A stretch of DNA of 6,294 bases from Candidatus Latescibacterota bacterium (GTDB lineage: Bacteria > Latescibacterota > UBA2968 > UBA8231). Of the stretch, positions 1-6,294 are shown piece after piece. Both the position numbers and the translations under genes were made by a program. The notes under the pieces were generated by a model. The model saw only the letters and a list, made by a program, of their open reading frames with translations. It did no database searches and had not been told where the DNA came from. Each line of letters begins with the position of its first letter. Within the stretch, counting starts at the first letter, position 1. The stretch is from positions 1 to 6,294 of the forward strand of contig JAJDTN010000399.1 in assembly GCA_022827165.1 (NCBI GenBank), read 5' to 3'.

Positions 1-1067
<1,067 letters not shown>

Positions 1068-1104
1068 GAGCGGGCAGCCCCGGCTGCACCGCGTGATCGA
1101 CAAA

Positions 1105-1138
1105 GAAGGGGTCCACCGGCCGTCCGGTGGGCCCCTTC
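1105..1138. terminator. Strong hairpin between convergent groEL and LytM genes, probable bidirectional terminator
   Basis: The arms 1105-1119 and 1124-1138 pair over 15 bp around a 4-base loop, with a single G-T wobble (1112 with 1131). It lies 37 bases after the groEL stop and 40 bases before the end of the convergent minus-strand gene. On the plus strand there is no real T tract after it. On the minus strand it is followed by a short T-rich stretch (TTTG after the arm), so it may serve the minus-strand operon better. Termination is inferred from position and stem strength. Confidence 0.75.
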
Positions 1139-1154
1139 GTGCATGTACCGCGGA

Positions 1155-1177
1155 GGGCGGGGAGGCTCCCCGCGCCC
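1155..1177. terminator. Second GC-rich hairpin just after the LytM gene stop, weak terminator candidate
   Basis: An inner stem of 6 to 7 bp (CGGGGA at 1158-1163 with TCCCCG at 1167-1172) sits over a possible GGG/CCC outer stem with a bulge. It starts within a few bases of the minus-strand stop codon at 1179-1181. No T tract follows on either strand, and in DNA this GC-rich such a hairpin can arise by chance, so the role is uncertain. Confidence 0.3.
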
Positions 1178-1178
1178 C

Positions 1179-1943
1179 TCACAGCCAGAGCTGCTGACAG
1201 GCGGCGGTGCGGTCGCGGCCCTGCTCGAGGACCTGGAAGCGGAGCCCGGGGGGCGCGCCCGGCGGCCGGGCGGTCAGGCCGAGGGGCTGGCCCTTGTGCA
1301 CGTAGTTCCCGGTCTCGACGGACAGGGCGCCGATCCCGGCGTAGCTCGTGATCAGGCCGTGGCCGTGGTCGAGACTCACCTCGTACCATCCCGAGGAGTG
1401 GTCGAAGCGCGTCCGCTCGACCCGCCCCGCGGCGCTGGCCCGCACCAGGGCTCCGCCCGGGGCCTGCAGCAGCACGCCCGGGTCGGTCTGGCTCCAGACG
1501 GGGGTGCGCACCGGCTTCAGGGTCGGCACCGAGGTCAGGTTCCCGTAACGGAGACGGTGGATCAGGGGGATGAAGGCCTGCCGCTCCGGGGGGGCCTGCC
1601 CGGCGGCGGCCGGCCCCCCGGCGTCAGCCCCCCGCAGGCCGAAGGCCTCGGCCGTGAGCATGCGCAGCTGGTCGTTGCGGGTCTTGAGCCCCTGGAGGAT
1701 CTCCTCGAGCTCCCCGATGGAGGCCACCTCCTCGGCGAGGATCGCCCGTTCGCGCTCCAGCCACTCGACCCGCTGCGCCAGGGAGTCGGCCCTCTGCTGG
1801 GCGCGCCAGCCGAGGGCGAGGAGTCCCACGAGGGCGGCGGCGATGAGGGCCACCCCCCACAGGTAGAGGCGGGCGACCCTGAACTCGTAGGTGGGCCCGC
1901 CCTCCTCGGGGATGACCAGCAGGGTGAAGCCGCGCCTGAGCAA
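1179..1943 (-). CDS. Membrane-anchored LytM/M23-family protein, catalytically degenerate
   Basis: 254 residues. A short basic N-terminus with the L-L-V-I-P-E-E-G-G-type segment common in anchored M23 proteins precedes one membrane helix (about residues 28-46). A coiled coil with many Glu, Arg and Gln follows (about 48-97), then an Ala/Pro/Gly-rich linker (about 103-120) and a LytM-like beta domain (about 155-242) with L-D-H-G-H-G-L-I-T-S-Y and V-H-K-G-Q-P-L-G. This is the layout of periplasmic cell-wall factors anchored in the inner membrane. The zinc ligands appear lost: the HxxxD site reads D-P-G-V-L, the YAH site reads Y-A-G, and the HxH-F site reads G-L-R-F. It is therefore probably not an endopeptidase but, like EnvC or NlpD, a regulator or scaffold for amidases; that role is inference. 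The start is TTG, 14 bases after the stop of the upstream gene, with a weak GGCGGGA Shine-Dalgarno. No better start is seen, and the family N-terminus supports it. Confidence 0.85.
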   Translation of the reverse strand: MLRRGFTLLVIPEEGGPTYEFRVARLYLWGVALIAAALVGLLALGWRAQQRADSLAQRVEWLERERAILAEEVASIGELEEILQGLKTRNDQLRMLTAEAFGLRGADAGGPAAAGQAPPERQAFIPLIHRLRYGNLTSVPTLKPVRTPVWSQTDPGVLLQAPGGALVRASAAGRVERTRFDHSSGWYEVSLDHGHGLITSYAGIGALSVETGNYVHKGQPLGLTARPPGAPPGLRFQVLEQGRDRTAACQQLWL

Positions 1944-1957
1944 GGGGTCCCGCCGGC

Positions 1958-2779
1958 CTACCCGAAGATGCGGCGCCGCAGGCCGACGAAGAACTCCGCC
2001 TCCCGCGCCACGGCCGCGTCGAAGCCGTCCGCCGGGAGGTGGAACTCGCAGTGAATCGACGCCGGGCCGCCGAAACCGTGGCCGCGCAGGATCTCGAAGA
2101 CCGAGGTGAAATCGGCCATCCCCTGACCGGCCTCGACCACGTCCCGGACCTTGCGGCCGTGCCCGTGGCGCTCCTCGCGGCGCAGCAGGAAGTCCTTCAG
2201 GGCCACCGCCGACAGGTGCTCCCGGTGGATGGCCAGGGCCACGGCGAACTCCTCGCCCTCGCCCACCAGATGCCCCGTGTCGAGGTAGGCGCCGACGCGG
2301 GCCGGATCTAGGCCGCGCAGCAGGTGGGCGAGCATGCCGGCATTCAGCCCCAGGCAGCGGTTGGAGTGGGTGTGGTAGACGACCTGCACCCCGTGGGCGG
2401 CGGCCAGCTCGCCCCAGCGGGTCAACTCGCCGCGGCAGGCGGCGACGGCCTCCCAGTAGTCGGCGGCGGGATCGAGCTTGAAGTAGCCGAGCTTCACCCG
2501 CGGCACCCCGGCCGCGGCCATCGCCTCGAGCAGGGGTTCGGCCCCGGGAGCGCCGGGGTCGACCAGGCCGGTGTCGGCCGTGATCAGGGGGATGTCGAGC
2601 CCCCGCCGCCGCAGGCTCTCGGCCGCCGCCGGCAGGGCCTCGGAGACGTTGTCGGGATTCACCGGGTGGCCGGGCCTCACGGCGAGATCGTAGCCGTCGA
2701 TGCCGAGGCGGCCGGCGAGGTCTCCCAGCTCGTCCACGCCGAGCGCGGCCAGCATCTTCGAGAACACGATCAGCTTCAT
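1958..2779 (-). CDS. Sugar phosphate isomerase/epimerase-like TIM-barrel protein
   Basis: 273 residues with no signal peptide, so probably cytoplasmic. The sequence fits the xylose isomerase-like/AP endonuclease 2 TIM-barrel superfamily (IolE and related isomerases). Typical pieces in order are G-Y-D-L-A-V-R-P-G-H near residue 29, the second-strand segment ending in A-D-T near 70, V-V-Y-H-T-H-S-N (133-140), Y-L-D-T-G-H (165-170), A-L-K-D (193-196), and I-H-C-E-F-H (242-247). H136, D167, H170 and E245 are likely metal or substrate ligands by family analogy. Substrate cannot be read from sequence: related enzymes act on ketoses, inositol derivatives or keto-sugars. The ATG at 2779 follows the dioxygenase gene by 19 bases, so the two are probably cotranscribed, though no clear Shine-Dalgarno is seen and translation may rely on coupling. 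The dioxygenase neighbour suggests joint modification or breakdown of a small organic compound, which is inference. Confidence 0.88.
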   Translation of the reverse strand: MKLIVFSKMLAALGVDELGDLAGRLGIDGYDLAVRPGHPVNPDNVSEALPAAAESLRRRGLDIPLITADTGLVDPGAPGAEPLLEAMAAAGVPRVKLGYFKLDPAADYWEAVAACRGELTRWGELAAAHGVQVVYHTHSNRCLGLNAGMLAHLLRGLDPARVGAYLDTGHLVGEGEEFAVALAIHREHLSAVALKDFLLRREERHGHGRKVRDVVEAGQGMADFTSVFEILRGHGFGGPASIHCEFHLPADGFDAAVAREAEFFVGLRRRIFG

Positions 2780-2798
2780 CGGTCGGGGCGCCGGCGGC

Positions 2799-3611
2799 TC
2801 AGTCGGCGGTCAGGGTCATCTCGGCGCGGCCGCCGAGTCCGTGGACCACGGGGAAGGTCATCTCCCGGGGCCTGCCCTCGGCGGGGCGGTAGCGCACCGT
2901 CGGCGGGAAGTAGGCGTAGAGCGCCGTGTGCCGCGGCCGCGAACTGTTGTTGGCCCCCGAGCCGTGCACGACCAGGCTGTGGAAGAGCAGGGCGCTGCCC
3001 GCCTTCAGGGGGACCTCCCGGCACTGGCTCATGTCGAGGTCCTGGCGGTCGGTGAGGGGCTGGTCCCGTTCCCGCGTGATGCGGCCCCACCTCTGCGCCC
3101 CCCACTTGTGGCTGCCCGGGATCACCTGGATGCAGCCGTTGTCGGGATCGCTGTCGGTGAGGGCGATGCTCACCGTCACCAGCGCCGGCGGCTCCATGGG
3201 CCAGTAGGGCGAGTCCTGGTGGAGGCCGTGGGCCGATCCGTGGTGGGCGGGCTTGAGCATGAGGGTGCTGCGGAACAGCAGCAGATCGTCGCCGATGAGC
3301 ATGCGGATCGTCTCGAGCAGCCGCGGGTGGGCGGCCAGATCGCGGAAGACCTCGGAGTGCTTCCCCGTCCTCTCGATCTTGCGCAGCACCGGACGCCCTT
3401 GCCCCGCGCCCGAGGCCGCGTAGGGCTCCAGCTGGAAGCTGCGCCGGCTCCGCTCCTCGTCCGACAGCCCGGCGGCCAGGGTGTGCAGGCGCTCGATCTC
3501 GCGGGCGCAGGCCTCGACCTCGTCCGCGTCGAGCATGCCCTCGAGCACGAGGTAGCCGTGCTCCTCGAAGAAGGTCCGCTTCTCTTCCGCCGGCAGGGTG
3601 GCCGTCGTCAT
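2799..3611 (-). CDS. Phytanoyl-CoA dioxygenase (PhyH) family Fe(II)/2-oxoglutarate oxygenase
   Basis: 270 residues. Members use Fe(II), 2-oxoglutarate and oxygen to hydroxylate a substrate in the cytoplasm. The N-terminus F-F-E-E-H-G-Y-L-V-L-E-G is the usual PhyH opening. The iron triad is visible as H131-x-D133 (L-H-Q-D-S-P-Y-W) and H216 (L-V-V-H-G-S-G-A-N). R227, 11 residues on, fits the 2-oxoglutarate-binding Arg at the spacing seen in human PHYH. D-N-G-C-I-Q-V-I-P-G-S-H (157-168) is the characteristic strand-turn block. All cofactor residues are present, so it should be active; the substrate is unknown, as the bacterial family ranges over acyl-CoAs, ectoine, phosphonates and natural products. 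The start at 3611 is chosen because AGGAG lies 7 bases upstream. The frame stays open to 3860, but the extra 83 residues are low in homology signal and would overlap the divergent gene. It heads the minus-strand operon. Confidence 0.9.
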   Translation of the reverse strand: MTTATLPAEEKRTFFEEHGYLVLEGMLDADEVEACAREIERLHTLAAGLSDEERSRRSFQLEPYAASGAGQGRPVLRKIERTGKHSEVFRDLAAHPRLLETIRMLIGDDLLLFRSTLMLKPAHHGSAHGLHQDSPYWPMEPPALVTVSIALTDSDPDNGCIQVIPGSHKWGAQRWGRITRERDQPLTDRQDLDMSQCREVPLKAGSALLFHSLVVHGSGANNSSRPRHTALYAYFPPTVRYRPAEGRPREMTFPVVHGLGGRAEMTLTAD

Positions 3612-3618
3612 CGTCTCG

Positions 3619-3623
3619 CTCCT
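3619..3623 (-). promoter_or_regulatory. Shine-Dalgarno AGGAG fixing the dioxygenase start
   Basis: AGGAG on the minus strand, 7 bases before the ATG at 3611. This near-ideal site decides against the longer open frame that begins at 3860. Confidence 0.85.
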
Positions 3624-3674
3624 GACGTGGGTCCGTGGTTCGCCGGCGGGGAATCTACGGGACGGTCCGCGGCC

Positions 3675-3703
3675 CTGCCATCCCGGCGCCCGTCCCCTAT
3701 CAT
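3675..3703 (+). promoter_or_regulatory. Candidate sigma-70 type promoter for the selenoprotein gene
   Basis: CTGCCA (3675-3680, four of six matches to TTGACA) and TATCAT (3698-3703, five of six to TATAAT) are separated by exactly 17 bases, in the 136-base divergent gap. TATCAT is one of the few AT-rich spots in the gap. Transcription would start near 3710 and give a leader of roughly 38 bases. I see no equally good promoter for the divergent dioxygenase operon. Confidence 0.45.
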
Positions 3704-3735
3704 TCGCGCAACCGCCCCCCCATCCTCCCTCCCGC

Positions 3736-3740
3736 AAGGT
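3736..3740 (+). promoter_or_regulatory. Shine-Dalgarno AAGGT for the selenoprotein gene
   Basis: AAGG with 8 bases to the ATG at 3748. It supports that ATG, which also begins a clean signal peptide, over the open frame extending back to 3598. Confidence 0.7.
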
Positions 3741-3747
3741 GCAACGC

Positions 3748-4329
3748 ATGCGATCCAGATCCTCGATTCCCATCGGTGCCGCGCTGCTGGCGGCCTGTCT
3801 GGCCGGCGCCGAAGAGCACCCGGTCCCGCGGGCCCCCGACCAGATCCGGCCGCTCCTCATCGGCAGCGAGGCCCCCGGCGGCGTGTGGCCCGATGCCGCC
3901 GGCGAACCGTTCGATCTCGGAGAGGCCCTGAAGGCGGGTCCCGCGGTGGTGGTGTTCTACCGCGCCCACTGGTGACCGCACTGCCGCAAGCAGTTGGTTC
4001 AACTGCAAGCAGACTCCGAGACGCTGAACGAGCTGGGATTCCAGATTGTCGCCGTGTGCATCGATCCACCGGACGTGCTGGCGAAGACCGCGGTGGACTG
4101 GGGGCTGGGGATGCCCCTGCTCTCCGACCCGGAGCTGAAGCTGGCCCACGCCTACGGTGTCGCCTTCCGGCCCGAGGGCCGGCCGGGGTTGCCCGTGCCC
4201 GCCGTGTTCCTCGTCACCGAGGGCCGGGTCCGGTTCCAGTACGTGAATCCGACCTACCAGGTGCGGCTGGCGCGGGAGGTGCTGCTCGCCGCGGCCCGGG
4301 AGCTGTCGCCGCGGCGGCAGGAAGAGTGA
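3748..4329 (+). CDS. Peroxiredoxin-like (AhpC/TSA) selenoprotein, predicted Sec at residue 76, probable lipoprotein
   Basis: 193 residues when TGA at 3973-3975 is read as selenocysteine. Thiol-dependent reductase of the AhpC/TSA thioredoxin fold, likely reducing peroxides or disulfides in the cell envelope. Residues 1-17 form a short signal with R2 and R4, a hydrophobic stretch, and a lipobox L-A-A-C (14-17); a type I cut near A21 is the alternative. The fold opens with G-S-E-A-P near 39, then the strand V-V-V-F-Y-R-A-H-W (67-75), U76-P-H-C79, R-K-Q-L, the strand I-V-A-V-C-I-D (100-106), L-S-D-P (125-128), and L-P-V-P-A-V-F with the cis-Pro P151. Close relatives carry F-Y-R-G-x-W-C-P-Y-C here, so the TGA replaces the attacking Cys and C79 would be the resolving Cys. 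The frame continues intact for 117 codons after TGA and ends at TGA 4327-4329. A hairpin fitting a bacterial SECIS lies just downstream. The alternative is a Cys-to-stop mutation or a sequencing error. Confidence 0.85.
3973..3975 (+). other. In-frame TGA, predicted selenocysteine recoding codon
   Basis: TGA follows TGG (Trp75) and precedes CCG-CAC-TGC (Pro-His-Cys), making W-U-P-H-C. It sits at the conserved catalytic Cys of the family, one base from TGC or TGT. Translation upstream and downstream is in the same frame and both halves match one family, so this is not a frameshift. Confidence 0.83.
3986..4010 (+). promoter_or_regulatory. Candidate bacterial SECIS hairpin
   Basis: A perfect 7-bp stem (3990-3996 with 4000-4006) is capped by loop GTT, or, with the top pair open, the loop G-G-T-T-C. 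Below it a symmetric AA/AA internal loop leads to a 2-bp GC stem (3986-3987 with 4009-4010); alternatively CTGC 3981-3984 pairs with GCAG 4009-4012. The upper stem begins 14 bases after TGA, and the loop G at 3997 is 24 bases from the T of TGA. Known bacterial SECIS elements sit within the coding sequence directly after UGA, with a loop about 16 to 37 bases away and a G among the first loop bases; SelB binds the loop. The fit was judged by eye, without an energy calculation. Confidence 0.75.
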
Positions 4330-4334
4330 GTCCG

Positions 4335-4352
4335 GGCGGCCTTCAGACCGCC
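4335..4352 (-). terminator. Short hairpin at the convergent gene ends, weak terminator candidate
   Basis: On the minus strand GGCGGTC and GGCCGCC pair over 7 bp (one G-T wobble) with loop TGAA, which contains the exporter's stop codon. On the plus strand one pair becomes a C/A mismatch. The two convergent genes are only 13 bases apart and there is no T tract, so any termination here would be inefficient or Rho-assisted. Confidence 0.3.
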
Positions 4353-5485
4353 GCGTAGGCGAGTCCGAGCACGGCCAGCACCAGGCTGCAGGCCAGCCCC
4401 AGGCCGAAGGGCCGGGCGCCGCCGACGGCCAGGGAGCGCAGCTGCGTCATCAGGCCGACGGCGGCCATGGCGGCGGTGATCAGCCACTTCGCCCCGCCGG
4501 AGGCCAGTTGCGCCAGGTTGTACGTGCGGTCCCCCTCGCCGAAGAGGAAGCGGTCGGTCATGTGGAAGGTGACGTCGGGCAGGAACCCCGTGGTGCGCAG
4601 GAAGGCGGCGAGCACGAACAGCAGCAGGAAGCCCGGCACCAGCCCCTTGTAGTCGACCCGCCGGCCCACGTACGCCGTCCGGCGGCGGCGGTGGCGGGCG
4701 TAGAGGGCGCCCAGGAGGACCACCGCCGGACCCAGCATGGAGATGCGCACGAGCTTGACGATGGTGGCCACCTCGCCGGCGGTCTGGCCGTCCCCCGGGT
4801 GGGCGAATCCGGCGGCCAGCACCTGGGGCGTGGCGTGGATCGCCAGCCCGCACCAGAGGCCGTAGATCTCCGGCGACAGGGCCAGCACCGCGGCCAGGGC
4901 GGGGAAGGCGAGCATGGCCATCACCCCGAGGAGGTTCACGGTGGCCACCGAGACCGCCACCTCCCGCTCCTCGCACTCCAGGACCGGCGCCGCGGCGACG
5001 ATCGCCGAGGTGCCGCAGATGGCGGTGCCGAGGCCCAGGAGCAGGGCCGGCTTGCGGCCCAGGCCGAAGCGGGGGCCAAGGGCCCGGGCCAGCAGGACGA
5101 CGAGCACGATGAGGACGACGACGGCGGCGAGCACGCCGAGGCCGATGCGGACCAGGTCGTGGAAGTCGAGACTGGCGCCGAGGAGGACGATGCCGACGAG
5201 CAGCACCCGGCGGATGACGAAGTCGGCTCCGGGCTTCAGGGCGGCGGTGGCCGGCACCAGGTTGCGCAGGGCCATGCCGAGGAGCAGGGCCAGCAGCACA
5301 GGGCTGAGGGGGTGCTGGCCGCCGGAGAGGGTGAAAGGCGGCCAGGGCAGGTCGTTGAGCTGAAAGGCGAGCCAGGCCAGGACGCCGCAGAGGAGGGCCC
5401 CGGGCACGGGGTGGCCGCGGTGCCACTGCGCCAGCTGCCGCCGGAAGCGGCTCTCAAAGGCTCTCTCCGTGCGCTGAATCGCCAC
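4343..5485 (-). CDS. YeiH/UPF0324-family putative sulfate exporter
   Basis: 380 residues from the GTG at 5485. A polytopic inner-membrane protein of about ten helices, almost continuously hydrophobic with short basic loops. Family landmarks are L-L-L-G-M-A-L-R-N (67-75), L-L-V-G-I-V-L-L-G-A-S-L (95-106), G-T-A-I-C-G-T-S-A-I-V-A (153-164), the helix with A-I-H-A-T-P-Q-V-L-A-A-G (215-226; usual form H-D-x-x-Q-V), V-K-L-V-R-I-S-M-L, and a C-terminal pair of helices. The family is annotated as putative sulfate exporters by analogy with taurine degraders; transport has rarely been shown directly. The frame is open back to 5575, but that part overlaps the cysteine synthase gene and is Arg/Pro-rich without homology features. 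The GTG at 5485 follows that gene's stop by 11 bases, so the two form an operon. A later GTG at 5407 is possible. Handling sulfite or sulfate beside cysteine synthesis is a reasonable inference. Confidence 0.88.
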   Translation of the reverse strand: MAIQRTERAFESRFRRQLAQWHRGHPVPGALLCGVLAWLAFQLNDLPWPPFTLSGGQHPLSPVLLALLLGMALRNLVPATAALKPGADFVIRRVLLVGIVLLGASLDFHDLVRIGLGVLAAVVVLIVLVVLLARALGPRFGLGRKPALLLGLGTAICGTSAIVAAAPVLECEEREVAVSVATVNLLGVMAMLAFPALAAVLALSPEIYGLWCGLAIHATPQVLAAGFAHPGDGQTAGEVATIVKLVRISMLGPAVVLLGALYARHRRRRTAYVGRRVDYKGLVPGFLLLFVLAAFLRTTGFLPDVTFHMTDRFLFGEGDRTYNLAQLASGGAKWLITAAMAAVGLMTQLRSLAVGGARPFGLGLACSLVLAVLGLAYAAV

Positions 5486-5496
5486 CGCCGCCCGTC

Positions 5497-6294
5497 TCAG
5501 AGCCAGCCGCCGCCGAGGGCGTCGCGGTCGCGGAAGTACTCGGCCACCGAGAAGTAGCGGGTGCCCGTGTCGCACAGGACGGTGACCACCGTGGCCTCCG
5601 GGGGCAGCTCCTCGGCGACCTGCCGGGCGGCGACGACGTTGGCCCCCGAGGAGATGCCCACCAGCAGCGACTCGCGGTTCGCCAGGGCCTCGGTCATGTC
5701 GAAGGCGTCGCGGTCCTCCACGGTGAGGACGCGGTCGATGATCTCGCGGTTGAGGATCGGCGGCACGAAGCCGGCGCCGATCCCCTCGATGGCGTGGGGG
5801 CCGCCCTTGCCGCCGGAGAGCACCGCCGAGGCCGCCGGCTCGACGGCGACGATCTCGATCCCCTCGATGGCATCCTTGAGCACCTGGCCGGCGCCGGTGA
5901 TCGTGCCGCCCGTGCCGACGCCGGTGACGAAGGCGTCGATCCTCCCCCCGGTGGCCTCGAGGATCTCGGGGCCGGTGGTGCGGCGGTGGACCTCCGGGTT
6001 GGCCGGGTTCTCGAACTGCCGCAGCTCCAGGCAGTTCGGGTTGCGGTCGATGATCTCGGCGGCGCGGCGCACGGCGCCGCCCATGTCCTGGTCGCCCGGG
6101 GTGAGCACCACCTCGGCGCCGTAGCGGGTCACCAGGGCCCGCCGCTCGAAGCTCATCGTCTCCGGCATGGTGAGGATCAGGCGGTAGCCGAGGCTGGAGC
6201 AGAGCATGGCCAGGCCGATGCCGGTGTTGCCGCTGGTGGCCTCCACGATCGTCGTCTCCGGCTCGAGCACGCCGCGGGCCTCGGCGTCGCGCAC
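5497..6294 (-). CDS. cysK: Cysteine synthase (O-acetylserine sulfhydrylase), N-terminus outside window
   Basis: 265 visible residues of a usual 310 or so. PLP enzyme that makes cysteine from O-acetylserine and sulfide in the cytoplasm. Visible motifs are T-S-G-N-T-G (visible residues 20-25), the substrate-carboxylate loop; the PLP-phosphate loop T-G-V-G-T-G-G-T (124-131); and G-I-S-S-G-A-N (213-219), whose Ser contacts the PLP ring nitrogen. The Schiff-base Lys, about 30 residues before T-S-G-N-T-G in the family, lies beyond the window edge. The first visible codon is GTG, but it is internal, as the family has a conserved stretch before it. The C-terminus ends G-G-G-W-L. A CysM-type or O-phosphoserine-using relative cannot be excluded, and cystathionine beta-synthase is unlikely without a CBS extension. 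It is the upstream member of an operon with the YeiH-family exporter. Confidence 0.93.
   Translation of the reverse strand: MRDAEARGVLEPETTIVEATSGNTGIGLAMLCSSLGYRLILTMPETMSFERRALVTRYGAEVVLTPGDQDMGGAVRRAAEIIDRNPNCLELRQFENPANPEVHRRTTGPEILEATGGRIDAFVTGVGTGGTITGAGQVLKDAIEGIEIVAVEPAASAVLSGGKGGPHAIEGIGAGFVPPILNREIIDRVLTVEDRDAFDMTEALANRESLLVGISSGANVVAARQVAEELPPEATVVTVLCDTGTRYFSVAEYFRDRDALGGGWL

Noticed and set aside
3612..3860. N-terminal extension of the dioxygenase to 3860
   Set aside because: It would overlap the divergent gene's start and promoter. A strong AGGAG 7 bases before the ATG at 3611 and the PhyH family N-terminus fix the shorter form.
3748..3975. Pseudogene by nonsense mutation
   Set aside because: It is not excluded, but less likely: the TGA falls exactly on the catalytic Cys, the rest of the frame is intact, and a SECIS-like hairpin follows. 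Random decay would rarely produce all three.
3994..4329. An independent 111-residue gene starting at TTG 3994
   Set aside because: It begins within the peroxiredoxin-like domain just after the active site, inside the hairpin stem, and lacks the first strand and helix. It is the downstream part of the TGA-containing gene.
2700..4358. A 552-codon open frame on the plus strand
   Set aside because: It runs antisense through the isomerase and dioxygenase genes and out of frame through the redox gene. Its protein is low-complexity Gly/Arg/Pro/Ala, as expected for open shadow frames in GC-rich DNA.
4508..5557. A 349-codon plus-strand open frame rich in Glu, Gly, His and Gln
   Set aside because: It is the antisense of the membrane transporter; the charged composition is the mirror of hydrophobic codons. 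It has no domain signal.
5486..5575. N-terminal extension of the YeiH-family gene to 5575
   Set aside because: It overlaps the cysteine synthase coding region in another frame and encodes an Arg/Pro-rich string with no family similarity. The GTG at 5485 fits the operon spacing.

Overview
This 6.3 kb window is GC-rich (I estimate about 70%, strongly so at third codon positions) and densely packed bacterial DNA. It holds seven protein genes and no tRNA, rRNA, CRISPR array or mobile element that I can see. The lineage cannot be fixed. A GroEL with a shortened, GGM-poor tail, a PhyH dioxygenase beside a sugar isomerase, and a probable selenoprotein would suit an uncultured high-GC Gram-negative-type bacterium, but that is only a guess.

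Layout: (1) 1-1067, plus strand: the last two thirds of a GroEL chaperonin, followed by a strong hairpin between convergent genes. (2) 3611-1179, minus strand: a probable three-gene operon encoding a phytanoyl-CoA dioxygenase-family oxygenase, a sugar phosphate isomerase/epimerase-like TIM barrel and a membrane-anchored LytM/M23 protein whose metal ligands are missing. Gaps are 19 and 14 bases. (3) 3612-3747: a divergent intergenic region with a candidate sigma-70 promoter for the plus-strand gene. (4) 3748-4329, plus strand: a peroxiredoxin-like (AhpC/TSA) thioredoxin-fold protein in which an in-frame TGA stands exactly where the family has the first Cys of its CxxC motif. (5) 6294-4343, minus strand: the C-terminal part of a cysteine synthase followed after 11 bases by a YeiH-family putative sulfate exporter.

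The main discovery candidate is gene 4. Reading through TGA (3973-3975) gives a continuous 193-residue family member with a W-U-P-H-C active site, a lipobox-type signal peptide, a good Shine-Dalgarno sequence, and, 14 bases after the TGA, a perfect 7-bp hairpin with a G-first loop matching the bacterial SECIS layout. The codons under the hairpin break the otherwise GC-ending codon habit, as expected if the RNA fold is constrained. Ordinary gene calling would split it into two fragments. The cysteine synthase/exporter pair points to sulfur metabolism next to this redox gene, but they converge on it and do not share a transcript.
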